Origin: an uncultured Kangiella sp.
GTDB taxonomy: Bacteria; Pseudomonadota; Gammaproteobacteria; Enterobacterales; Kangiellaceae
Reading direction: 5' to 3'
Length of the DNA stretch: 64,000 bases
NCBI GenBank assembly: GCA_947498625.1
Contig: CANMKR010000003.1
Span: 62,001 to 126,000, forward strand
In this document: one piece after another, positions 35,401 to 43,558 of the stretch
Numbering within the stretch: the first letter of the stretch is position 1
How the letters are laid out: every line of letters begins with the position of its first letter
Position numbers and translations under genes: made by a program
Notes under the pieces: model-generated
Database searches by the model: none
Seen by the model: the letters and a program-made list of their open reading frames with translations, nothing else
What the model was told of the DNA's origin: nothing

Positions 35401-37893
35401 TTAAGCCGCTTTAGATTTCTTTTTGCTTTGTTTTTTAGCTTTAAAGCCATCAACAATTTCTTCATGCGAATAATCATCCACTTGAATCACATCCATTCTA
35501 GCCTCTTCAGCATCCACTAACATTTGACGCTCGTCTTCGTTAATAATGCCTTTTTCAATAGCTTGTTCAATACGCTCCATATTAGTAGCATCTTTATCAA
35601 GCTCCTTTGCTTTCATTGCTTTACGCAGTTTACGGCGAACTTCATCTGCAGCTAATACTTTAAAGAAAGCTTGTTCTACACGACCGGTAACATCATCAGC
35701 TTCTTTGCCAACATAAGATAAATCAGTGATACGATCTCGTAATTCATTACGATTCAACATTGGCTTAACAATTTCACGATCTAACTTATCGCTAGGTTTC
35801 TTATAGCTTTTGCCATAAGGGAAAGCTACAAATCGTAACATCTTGCCCACTGCTTTAACTGGGAAATTCGCATAGAAATCATAGAATGCTTCTTGAATTT
35901 TTTCTAAGTTGCTTTCAATATTCCATTGAACATAAGGTAAATCAGCAATTGGACGTTGATTATCTTCATAGTATTTCAATACTGCCGAGGCCATATATAA
36001 ATGACTCAAAACGTCAGCCAAACGAGCCGATAAACGCTCTTTACGCTTTAAATCGCCACCTAGCATGCCCATGGCCACATCAGAAGTCAGGGCTAAAACA
36101 GAACTCATGCGAGTAAGCTGTTGGTATAACTTTCCAGTTTGACCTGCTACTGGTTTTTTAGCCAGTAAACCGCCGGTTAAACCTAAACCAAAAGTTCGTG
36201 CAAAATTACTCACGCCATAACCGATATGACGGAACAATAAACTATCAAAACGTTTCACTCCTTCTTCTTTGTCTTCCATTTGCGCAGCGAACATCTCACG
36301 TAATACATAAGGATGACAACGCACCGCACCTTGACCAAAGATCATCAAATTACGGGTTAAAATATTAGCGCCTTCTACAGTAATACCAATCGGCTGACTC
36401 ATATAGCCACTGGCTAAATAATTTCGCTCACCCATAATGATCGCGCGACCAGCATGGATATCCATTGAATCATTTAGAACCTCACGACCCATTTCAGTCA
36501 TGTGGTATTTAGCAATAGCTGAAACTACGGAAGGCTTAACACCTAAATCTACAGCTCCGGCAGTCATAGTACGCATAGCTTCGATACGGTAAGTCATGCC
36601 TGCGATGCGAGCCATCGCCTCTTCTACCCCTTCAAAACGGGCAATAGGCGTTTTAAATTGCTCACGCACCATGGCATAGGCGCCGGTCAAACGATAAGAC
36701 AACTTAGAAACCGCAGTTCCCATAGCTGGTAATGAAATTGAACGGCCAGCTGCCAAACATTCCATTAACATTCTCCAACCTTGACCAGCGAACTCTTGTC
36801 CACCGATCAACATATCCATTGGAATAAATACATTTTCGCCAGTAGTAGTACCATTCATAAAGGCTTGGCCCATCGGCATATGTCTTTGGCCAATTTCAAC
36901 ACCAGGATGATCGCGCGGAATTAATGCGCAAGTAATACCGTAATCCGTTTTATCTTCATCCCCTTCTTTTCCACCTAACAAGCCATCAGGATCATAAAGT
37001 TTGAATGCTAAACCAACAATGGTCGCCACTGGCGCTAACGTAATATACCGTTTATTCCAAGTTAAGTTGATACCTAAAACTTCTTTACCTTCGTGTTTAC
37101 CCATGCAAACCACGCCTTTATCAGGAATAGCGCCTGCGTCCGAACCAGCTACCGGCGAAGTTAAAGCAAAACATGGGATTTCTTTACCTTCTGCTAAGCG
37201 AGGTAAGTAATAATCTTTTTGCTCATCAGTACCATAATGCAGTAACAATTCCGCAGGACCTAATGAGTTAGGGACCATAACGGTTACAGCTGCACTGCCT
37301 GAGCGAGTTGCAATTTTAGTCACTACTGAAGAGTGTGCTAAGGCAGAAAAACCTTTACCGCCAAATTTCTTAGGGATGATCATACCTAAGAAGCCTTTGT
37401 CCTTAATAAACTGCCAAACTTCAGGCGGTAAATCCTTACGTTTTTGTACTATGTCCCAATCGTCTAACATTGAGCACAGTTCTTCGGTTTCATTATCAAC
37501 GAAAGCTTGCTCTTCTTCTGTTAAAGCTGGTTTAGCTATCTGTAACATCTTATTCCAGTCAGGATTACCTTGAAATAAGTCACCTTCCCACCAAACATCG
37601 CCAGCTTCTAAAGCAACTTTTTCAGTTTCATTCATTGGAGGTAGAACTTTTTGCATAAATCTATAAGCTTTGCGAGAAATCCAATCGATGCGTAAATCCG
37701 GCAACATATAAAATAAAGCTACAATAGCATACACAATTGCTGAAGCGTAAAAGCCCCAAGCTAAATCGCTCGCAAACCAAATAACCGCTAATGCGACTAA
37801 ATTGGCAAGCATAACTTTTTTCATCGGCCAGCGGTTGTAAGCACAAACGCCTGCAACTAAAACCATTAACAATAACTGCCATAATCCAGTCAT
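35401..37893 (-). CDS. fadE: acyl-CoA dehydrogenase FadE
   Basis: FadE is the FAD-dependent acyl-CoA dehydrogenase of beta-oxidation and makes trans-2-enoyl-CoA. The 830-residue protein has two N-terminal membrane segments (1-70), typical of FadE. The catalytic core includes IPKKFGGKGFSALAHSSVVTKIATRSGSAAVTVMVPNSLGPAELLLHYG, CFALTSPVAGSDAG, and GERNYLASGYMSQPIGITVEGANILTRNLMIFGQGAVRCHPYVL. A DUF1974-like C-terminal region follows. The E. coli protein has 814 residues. It lies 53 bp downstream of psrA, with no separate terminator between, so they are probably cotranscribed. Confidence 0.96.
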   Translation of the reverse strand: MTGLWQLLLMVLVAGVCAYNRWPMKKVMLANLVALAVIWFASDLAWGFYASAIVYAIVALFYMLPDLRIDWISRKAYRFMQKVLPPMNETEKVALEAGDVWWEGDLFQGNPDWNKMLQIAKPALTEEEQAFVDNETEELCSMLDDWDIVQKRKDLPPEVWQFIKDKGFLGMIIPKKFGGKGFSALAHSSVVTKIATRSGSAAVTVMVPNSLGPAELLLHYGTDEQKDYYLPRLAEGKEIPCFALTSPVAGSDAGAIPDKGVVCMGKHEGKEVLGINLTWNKRYITLAPVATIVGLAFKLYDPDGLLGGKEGDEDKTDYGITCALIPRDHPGVEIGQRHMPMGQAFMNGTTTGENVFIPMDMLIGGQEFAGQGWRMLMECLAAGRSISLPAMGTAVSKLSYRLTGAYAMVREQFKTPIARFEGVEEAMARIAGMTYRIEAMRTMTAGAVDLGVKPSVVSAIAKYHMTEMGREVLNDSMDIHAGRAIIMGERNYLASGYMSQPIGITVEGANILTRNLMIFGQGAVRCHPYVLREMFAAQMEDKEEGVKRFDSLLFRHIGYGVSNFARTFGLGLTGGLLAKKPVAGQTGKLYQQLTRMSSVLALTSDVAMGMLGGDLKRKERLSARLADVLSHLYMASAVLKYYEDNQRPIADLPYVQWNIESNLEKIQEAFYDFYANFPVKAVGKMLRFVAFPYGKSYKKPSDKLDREIVKPMLNRNELRDRITDLSYVGKEADDVTGRVEQAFFKVLAADEVRRKLRKAMKAKELDKDATNMERIEQAIEKGIINEDERQMLVDAEEARMDVIQVDDYSHEEIVDGFKAKKQSKKKSKAA

Positions 37894-37946
37894 TTTATTT
37901 CTACCTCAATCTATATAAAATTAAATAAGTAGGCGGACAGCTTAAA

Positions 37947-38576
37947 TTAAGCTTTCATACCTGCAGCTAAGAAAGGAATCATTTCATCAATAACTTCCTC
38001 AATAGCCATTTTTCTATCGAAATCTGCTTCTGCGATTTCTCGTAAAGCATCACTACCCGCTAGGGTGAAAATTAAGCTCCCTAAGGTGTAATGGAGCCTC
38101 CAGAAAATCTGATCATTGGTTAAACTTGGATAAGCGCTCTGAAACAGCAGTGTAAAACGTACTAAAACATAACCGTACTTATCAGTAACATGACGTCTTA
38201 AATGCCCTTGGGTTTCGGCATAAGCACGCCCCAATAACCGCATAAAAATCGAAATTGACTGTTCACGCTGCTTTTCAAGAGCTAAAAGTGGCGAAACAAG
38301 CGCTCGTAGCAAAGTTTCTGTGGTCAAACTACCATTATCGCTGGACTCTAAACTATTCAGCTGAGCATTGAGTACTGAGGTATATTCGGATAAAAACCGG
38401 TCAAATACGTCCTGAATCAAGGACTTTTTAGAGCCAAAATGATAATTCACACTGGCCAAATTCACCTTTGCACGCGCAGTTATGGTTCTAAGACTGGTTT
38501 CTGCAAAGCCTCTTTCAGCAAATAGCTGCTCAGCCGCATCCAAAATTTTGCTTTTTGTCGTATCGTTTTTGTTCAT
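37947..38576 (-). CDS. psrA: PsrA-type TetR-family fatty-acid regulator
   Basis: The 209-residue repressor matches Pseudomonas PsrA, which senses long-chain acyl-CoA/fatty acid and controls beta-oxidation genes: KILDAAEQLFAERGFAETSLRTITARAKVNLASVNYHFGSKKSLIQDVF is the HTH, and SIFMRLLGRAYAETQGHLRRHV and the ending MIPFLAAGMKA are family-specific. An in-frame TTG at 38585 also exists. ATG at 38576 is preferred because it matches the family N-terminus. The adjacent target, fadE, and a perfect PsrA box upstream support autoregulation. Confidence 0.92.
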   Translation of the reverse strand: MNKNDTTKSKILDAAEQLFAERGFAETSLRTITARAKVNLASVNYHFGSKKSLIQDVFDRFLSEYTSVLNAQLNSLESSDNGSLTTETLLRALVSPLLALEKQREQSISIFMRLLGRAYAETQGHLRRHVTDKYGYVLVRFTLLFQSAYPSLTNDQIFWRLHYTLGSLIFTLAGSDALREIAEADFDRKMAIEEVIDEMIPFLAAGMKA

Positions 38577-38592
38577 TAGCACCAAAAAATAT

Positions 38593-38606
38593 CAAACATC
38601 TGTTTG
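38593..38606. promoter_or_regulatory. PsrA operator upstream of psrA
   Basis: CAAACATCTGTTTG fits the PsrA consensus (G/C)AAAC-N2-4-GTTT(G/C) exactly. It lies 17-30 bp upstream of the psrA ATG. A weaker overlapping copy, GAAAC-ATAC-GTTC, follows from 38606. No copy was found in the 53 bp between psrA and fadE. Confidence 0.8.
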
Positions 38607-38790
38607 AAACATACGTTCAACACAACAAAATGTCAAGTCATGGGGCTAATTTCTATAGACAATTTGCCTCCAAGAAAATGGCAAGAAAGGAATGAAAATT
38701 AAACAAGGGCATTAAAAGCAGTAAACAATGAAGACCGCGATAGATGATGATTTTTAATTATGAGAAATAATTAGTTTGTTAAGAAAAGAA

Positions 38791-39042
38791 TTATTGCGGC
38801 AGCCAATTTTTGAATTCTTGATAATCAAATGGCCAAATTAAAATATTATCATGAAAATTATTTTTTAAGACAGGAATTTTTGTTTTGTATTCATGCATAA
38901 TTTCTTCATCATCTATGATGTCAAAAATTTCAATATCAAAATTAATTTGATTGTTTTTTTCGTGAAAAAATTGAGAAAACATCTGCTCAACTTTTTCGCA
39001 TAAATGACATCCAAAAGTGGTATAAAAAATTATTTTTTGCAT
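38791..39042 (-). CDS. glutaredoxin-like (DUF836-type) protein
   Basis: The 83-residue protein has a thioredoxin-like fold with a C-x-x-C active site (FYTTFGCHLC, C12 and C15), then a cis-Pro region (TKIPVLKN). This is the DUF836/glutaredoxin-like family seen in many proteobacteria. It probably handles thiol redox, but the partner is unknown. The DNA is very AT-rich (poly-A/T runs). The 83 residues are normal for this family. Confidence 0.85.
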   Translation of the reverse strand: MQKIIFYTTFGCHLCEKVEQMFSQFFHEKNNQINFDIEIFDIIDDEEIMHEYKTKIPVLKNNFHDNILIWPFDYQEFKNWLPQ

Positions 39043-39110
39043 TTTTATTAAAAAAAGTTCTAAAAAAGTAAAAAAAACATTGATAAATCGAACTTTAACA
39101 TAATTTTTTA

Positions 39111-39139
39111 TTAACTTTCTAAAATTCTTCTCGTATAAT
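39111..39139 (+). promoter_or_regulatory. candidate sigma-70 promoter of histone-like gene
   Basis: TATAAT at 39134-39139 with TTAACT at 39111-39116, 17 bp apart, stands 45 bp upstream of the ATG at 39185. A good Shine-Dalgarno (AGGGGAAA) follows. Confidence 0.55.
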
Positions 39140-39184
39140 TTGTTTGAAACTTAACCAAACATTATTACGACAGGGGAAATAACC

Positions 39185-39931
39185 ATGGCCACTAAACAAA
39201 CTTCAGCAGCAGCTTTGAAATCAGCTGAATCTGCTTTGAAAAAAACAAAAACTGCAGCAGCAAAAGATAAAGTTGCCGCTACTAAAGCCGCAGCAAAAGC
39301 TAAAGACGCTGCAGCAAAAGCTAAAGCAAAATCAAACAAAACTTCTAAAGCTGCCGCTAAGAAAGCTAAAGATGCTGCAGCAAAAGCTAAGAAAGCTGCT
39401 ACTGCTTCTGCTAAAGCTTTTGAAAAAGCTAAAGCTACTGTAGCGAAAGCTAAAGCAGTTGCTGCTAAAGACGCTGCGTTAGCAAAAGCAATTGCTAATT
39501 TTGAAAAAGACTGGGCTGCTAAGGAAAAGAAAAAAGCTGCCGCTGCTGCTAAGAGAAAAGCCGCTGCAGATAAGAAGAAAGCTGCTGCTGCTAAAAAACG
39601 TGCAGCCGCTGCTGCCAAGAAAAAAGCCGCTGCAGATAAGAAAAGAGCCGCTGCTGCTAAAAAGCGTGCTGCTGCCGCTGCTAAGAAAAAAGCCGCAGCA
39701 GAAAAAAAGAAAGCTGCCGCTGCTAAGAAAAAAGTAACTAAAAAAACTCCAGCTAAGAAAAAAGCAGTTAAGAAAGCACCTGCTAAGAAGAAAGTAACTA
39801 AAAAAGCACCTGCTAAGAAAAAAGCAGTTAAGAAAGCGCCTGCTAAGAAAAAAGTAACTAAAAAAGCGCCTGCTAAGAAAAAAGTAACCAGAAAAGCGCC
39901 TGCTAAGAAAAAAGTAGCTAAAAAGAAGTAA
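39185..39931 (+). CDS. histone H1-like (AlgP-type) DNA-binding protein
   Basis: The 248-residue product is made mostly of Lys and Ala. Residues 1-110 are KAKDAAAKA-type helical repeats. Residues 115-185 are AAAKKKAAADKK repeats. The C-terminal 65 residues are repeats of PAKKK[VA][TV]KKA, as in eukaryotic histone H1 and Pseudomonas AlgP. Such proteins bind and compact DNA. The tail repeats are nearly identical at the DNA level, so copy number could vary. A convergent terminator follows at 39944-39970. Confidence 0.85.
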   Translation: MATKQTSAAALKSAESALKKTKTAAAKDKVAATKAAAKAKDAAAKAKAKSNKTSKAAAKKAKDAAAKAKKAATASAKAFEKAKATVAKAKAVAAKDAALAKAIANFEKDWAAKEKKKAAAAAKRKAAADKKKAAAAKKRAAAAAKKKAAADKKRAAAAKKRAAAAAKKKAAAEKKKAAAAKKKVTKKTPAKKKAVKKAPAKKKVTKKAPAKKKAVKKAPAKKKVTKKAPAKKKVTRKAPAKKKVAKKK

Positions 39932-39943
39932 TACTTCTTAATA

Positions 39944-39970
39944 AAAAAACCCGGCAAAGCCGGGTTTTTT
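39944..39970. terminator. bidirectional terminator between histone-like gene and rlmL
   Basis: AAAAAACCCGGC-AAA-GCCGGGTTTTTT is a symmetric hairpin with A and T tracts. It lies between the convergent ends at 39931 and 39994. Confidence 0.9.
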
Positions 39971-39993
39971 TATGCTCTAATAATCGTAACAGC

Positions 39994-42159
39994 CTATTTA
40001 TGCTCTATTAACCAGGCTCTATGGTGATTCCTGCTTTTTTGAAAGTCCAAAGGTAAGGTTTTTGGAGTGATTTCTTGTACTTTGTAGAATGACTCAAGCT
40101 CTCTATCTAAAACAAACTTTTTAAAGTTATTTGAAAAGTACAGTTTGCCTTCCGCATTTAAGAAGGACATGGCTAAATTAATCAATTCAGCATGATCAGT
40201 TTGTACATCAAAAGAGGCTTCCATCCGCTTAGAATTTGAAAAAGTAGGGGGATCTAAGAAAATTAGATCGTACTTTTGTTCATTTTGATTGTCATTGAGC
40301 CACTTAATACAGTCTGCTTGGATAAATTGGTGCCCATAAATCGGTATTTCATTCAGTGCGAAATTCTTTATTCCCCAATTAATGTAGGTTTTCGACATAT
40401 CGACAGTTGTGGTTTTAGCACCACCTTTTGCAGCATAAACACTAACTGAACCAGTATAAGCAAAAAGATTTAAAAACCGCTTGCCCTTTGCCTCATTCAT
40501 AATCAATTTTCGAGTCTTACGATGATCTAAAAATAAACCAGTATCCAAATAGTCCCTTAAGTTAATATTAAATTTAAGACCTTGCTCGTTAACGACCTTA
40601 AATTCATCGCTTTTCTTAAGCTTTTCGTATTGTTGAGTGCCCTTCTGGCGACGTCGCTGCTTAAGATGAATGTTAACCTCAGGAATTTGCATCACACCTG
40701 AAGTGACTCTTTTAATTTCATTTAGACGTTTTAGTGTAACCTTTTCAGGAATTTCCTTAGGTGCCAGATATTCTTGAATATGGACTTCATCTTCATAGAT
40801 ATCGATAGCTGCGGAAAACTCCGGTAAATCAGCATCGTATAAGCGATAACAAGTCACATTGTTTTGCTTTAAATAGGATTTGTAGCGTTGTAAATTCTTG
40901 TTCAGCCTGTTTTTCAACATAACCGCGCTATCGGATAGGTTGGTATCCCAGTTCGGATTGACTTTACTCGGATCAAACGGCTCATAGGCGTTTTCTGCGC
41001 TTATATCAAACAAATAAAGCTGACAGTCTAGCGCGCCATTTTTAAGCTTGTAGCGTTTGTTAGAGCGCAGGCCAATGGCTTTTGCGTACTCTATTTCAGT
41101 GGTGATCATGGCTGCTTGCCAACCATCAAACTGCGTTTTCCAATAGTGGCCGAGCTTTTTATATACCTCAACAATGGTTTCCGGATTCCCTAGGCGTTCG
41201 CCATAGGGCGGATTAGTGACTATAAGCCCGACTGAACCCAGTTCAAATTGTTCAGGCTTGGCAATATCTTGATGCGCAACACTGATGATATCCTCTAAAC
41301 CAGCTGCTTTAATATTTTCCTGCGCTAGCTCTATACTTTTGCCATGTCGATCACTGCCAAGGATCTTTCCAGAATAGTTAAGTTTATTTTTATTGGCTTG
41401 ACGTTTTGTCACCGCCAATATTTCTTGCCATAGCTCCTCATCATGCTGCTTCCAATGATGAAAGCCAAAATTTGGTTTCAATAAACCTGGCGCCATTCCC
41501 AATGCCATCATGGCCGCTTCTATCAACAAAGTTCCTGTGCCGCACATAGGATCATGAAAATCATAAGCTGCAGCGGATAACTCTGGCCATTTCGCACGGG
41601 AAAGCATTGCTGCCGCTAAGTTTTCTTTTATTGGTGCAGCACCAGTGGAATCTCGGTAACCACGCTGTTGAAGGCTACGGCCAGAAATATCCAAGCCCAC
41701 TTTTAACTCTGAGCCATTGACTAAAACATGCACACGATAATCAGGGGAATCTTTATCAACAGGCGGCCGGCTTTCATATCGCTCTTGAAAATAGTCCACA
41801 ATGGCGTCCTTGGCTTTTAAAGCCCCGAAACCTGAATGCGTAATAAAGTTATTTTTTCGACTGGTGCAATCAACCGCTAATGATTGATGGCTATCAAAAT
41901 GCCAGCCCCATTCAATAGCATTAATTTTGCTATAAAAATCTTCCGTTGACTGAACTCTATCATGTAACAGCATCAAATAAATGCGGTTAGCCAATCGAGA
42001 GTTTAAACACACTTTATAAGCAACCGATAGGTCGCCTTGAAAGGTAACATGCGTTGGATGCTCTTTTAACTCGCTAGCGCCTAATGCTGCTAACTCAGCG
42101 ATTAAAAGTGACTCTAAACCAGGCGGACATGATGAATAAAAATTGTATTGTTCCGACAT
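39994..42159 (-). CDS. rlmL: 23S rRNA methyltransferase RlmKL
   Basis: This bifunctional enzyme makes m2G2445 (N-terminal part) and m7G2069 (C-terminal part) in 23S rRNA. The 721-residue protein has a THUMP domain (about 45-160), then the first methyltransferase fold (DPMCGTGTLLIEAAMMALG, NPPYG). The second fold carries FLNLFAYTGSVSVYAA and LDPPTFSNSKRM. E. coli RlmKL has 702 residues. It is the third gene of the pyrD-TfoX_C-rlmL run, with a 13-nt gap before it. Confidence 0.95.
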   Translation of the reverse strand: MSEQYNFYSSCPPGLESLLIAELAALGASELKEHPTHVTFQGDLSVAYKVCLNSRLANRIYLMLLHDRVQSTEDFYSKINAIEWGWHFDSHQSLAVDCTSRKNNFITHSGFGALKAKDAIVDYFQERYESRPPVDKDSPDYRVHVLVNGSELKVGLDISGRSLQQRGYRDSTGAAPIKENLAAAMLSRAKWPELSAAAYDFHDPMCGTGTLLIEAAMMALGMAPGLLKPNFGFHHWKQHDEELWQEILAVTKRQANKNKLNYSGKILGSDRHGKSIELAQENIKAAGLEDIISVAHQDIAKPEQFELGSVGLIVTNPPYGERLGNPETIVEVYKKLGHYWKTQFDGWQAAMITTEIEYAKAIGLRSNKRYKLKNGALDCQLYLFDISAENAYEPFDPSKVNPNWDTNLSDSAVMLKNRLNKNLQRYKSYLKQNNVTCYRLYDADLPEFSAAIDIYEDEVHIQEYLAPKEIPEKVTLKRLNEIKRVTSGVMQIPEVNIHLKQRRRQKGTQQYEKLKKSDEFKVVNEQGLKFNINLRDYLDTGLFLDHRKTRKLIMNEAKGKRFLNLFAYTGSVSVYAAKGGAKTTTVDMSKTYINWGIKNFALNEIPIYGHQFIQADCIKWLNDNQNEQKYDLIFLDPPTFSNSKRMEASFDVQTDHAELINLAMSFLNAEGKLYFSNNFKKFVLDRELESFYKVQEITPKTLPLDFQKSRNHHRAWLIEHK

Positions 42160-42172
42160 TAAATAAGCACCT

Positions 42173-42451
42173 TTAACCTTCTAACATTTGTTGTACTGCA
42201 ATAAACTCTTCGAGCTCAATTTGCAGTTGTGATTTTTCTTGAGCATCTATATCTGTCCAATGGCGATTATTCAGCCCGGCATACAGAGCATATAAAAGAA
42301 TTAAACTTGTTTTTGCGCCAGAACTTTTTAATCTGTAATAAGCTTCTATTGGACCTATCTTTTGCAATTGTTCTCGACTATTAATACCAATAGATTGCAA
42401 TATTAAAGCTGACTTAGGACCAATATTAATAATTTGGTTTATATCAGACAT
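42173..42451 (-). CDS. TfoX C-terminal domain protein
   Basis: The 92-residue protein consists only of a TfoX/Sxy C-terminal domain: INIGPKSALILQSIGINSREQLQKIGPIEAYYRLK. The helix-hairpin-helix-like G-P-K-S-A-x-x-L motif is typical. Full TfoX is a competence regulator. Stand-alone C-terminal domains are common and their function is poorly known. Its ATG lies inside the last codons of pyrD (8-bp overlap), suggesting translational coupling. Confidence 0.85.
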   Translation of the reverse strand: MSDINQIINIGPKSALILQSIGINSREQLQKIGPIEAYYRLKSSGAKTSLILLYALYAGLNNRHWTDIDAQEKSQLQIELEEFIAVQQMLEG

Positions 42452-43478
42452 TCATGCCTTTTATTGCTGATGCTGCTCGATGAATAAGTTCAGGGCCATG
42501 AAAAATAAAGCCAGAATATATCTGCACCAGCGCAGCGCCAGCTTTTATTTTATCCGCCGCAGATTGTCCATCGGTAATACCACCAACCCCAATAACCGGG
42601 ATTTTATTGTCCATTGCTTGCACTAGTTGTTTGATAACTTGAGTGGATTTATCCGCTAGTGGTTTACCGCTTAAACCGCCTTGTTCATCCGCAAACTTTA
42701 AACCTTCAACCTTCGAACGGTCGAAAGTAGTATTGGTAGCGATAATGGAGTCCAATTCATATGCAACGAAGGTTTTGCCTAACTCATCAATATCATTCGA
42801 ATCTAAATCTGGCGCTATTTTTATCGCTAATGGTTTATAAAACCCATACTTTTGTTGTAATTCGGCCTGTTTGTTCTTGAGACTCTCAAGCAATAACTTT
42901 AAATTTTCACCAAACTGTAGATCCCGTAAACCAGGAGTATTTGGCGATGAAATATTTACCACCATATAATCTGCTCGTTGGTAAATTTTCTCCATCCCAA
43001 TTAGATAATCGTCTACCGCTTTTTCTACCGGCGTGTCAAAATTCTTACCAATGTTAATCCCCAGAATACCTGTATTTTTCCTTCCGAAATTGATATCAGA
43101 GACATTCTTTAAGAGTTGCTCAACACCATCATTATTAAAGCCCATTCGATTGACTATCGCTTCAGCTTCTTTAATTCTGAATAAGCGCGGTTTTGGATTT
43201 CCCTCTTGAGCTCGAGGAGTAACAGTACCAACTTCGATAAAACCAAAACCAAATTGGCTTAAGGCATCAACATATTCGCCGTTTTTATCCAATCCTGCTG
43301 CTAGACCAACTCGATTCCGGAATTTAATACCCATCACTTCAACCGGGTCATCAACTAATGGTTGTGACATCAGTCCTGACAGCTTTAACTTATGTAAAGC
43401 ATTTAAGCTATTTAGTGATAAATGATGCGACCTTTCTCCGTCCATCATAAATAGAATGCTTCTTAGCATTGAGTACAT
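42444..43478 (-). CDS. pyrD: dihydroorotate dehydrogenase (quinone)
   Basis: PyrD oxidises dihydroorotate to orotate in pyrimidine synthesis, passing electrons to the quinone pool through FMN. The 344-residue enzyme is class 2: an N-terminal amphipathic segment (MYSMLRSILFMMDGERSHH) and NRVGLAAGLDKNGEYVDAL. The catalytic-serine region is NISSPNTPGLRDLQ, and FMN-binding VGVGGITDG is near the C-terminus. Length matches E. coli (336). Confidence 0.96.
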   Translation of the reverse strand: MYSMLRSILFMMDGERSHHLSLNSLNALHKLKLSGLMSQPLVDDPVEVMGIKFRNRVGLAAGLDKNGEYVDALSQFGFGFIEVGTVTPRAQEGNPKPRLFRIKEAEAIVNRMGFNNDGVEQLLKNVSDINFGRKNTGILGINIGKNFDTPVEKAVDDYLIGMEKIYQRADYMVVNISSPNTPGLRDLQFGENLKLLLESLKNKQAELQQKYGFYKPLAIKIAPDLDSNDIDELGKTFVAYELDSIIATNTTFDRSKVEGLKFADEQGGLSGKPLADKSTQVIKQLVQAMDNKIPVIGVGGITDGQSAADKIKAGAALVQIYSGFIFHGPELIHRAASAIKGMNV

Positions 43479-43503
43479 AGTTTTTCCTGAAAAATTAACG
43501 GCA

Positions 43504-43531
43504 ATAAAAAAGGCCAGTTTTGAACTGGCCC
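43504..43531 (-). terminator. terminator after topA
   Basis: GGCCAGTT-TTG-AACTGGCC (43512-43530) is followed by a T-rich tract on the minus strand. It lies 28 bp after topA and just upstream of pyrD. Confidence 0.85.
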
Positions 43532-43558
43532 TATTTTACTGACTTTTAAACAAATATG

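Noticed and set aside
39141..39159. GTTTG-N9-CAAAC near the histone-like gene start as a PsrA box
   Set aside because: The arms are in the opposite order to the PsrA consensus (CAAAC...GTTTG), so it does not fit.
39151..39957. Long minus-strand ORF coding Phe/Leu/Ala-rich repeats (FFLAGAFL type)
   Set aside because: It is the exact reverse of the Lys/Ala-rich histone-like gene. Lys AAA/AAG and Ala GCN codons read backwards as Phe, Leu and Ser/Cys/Gly codons, without a Shine-Dalgarno.
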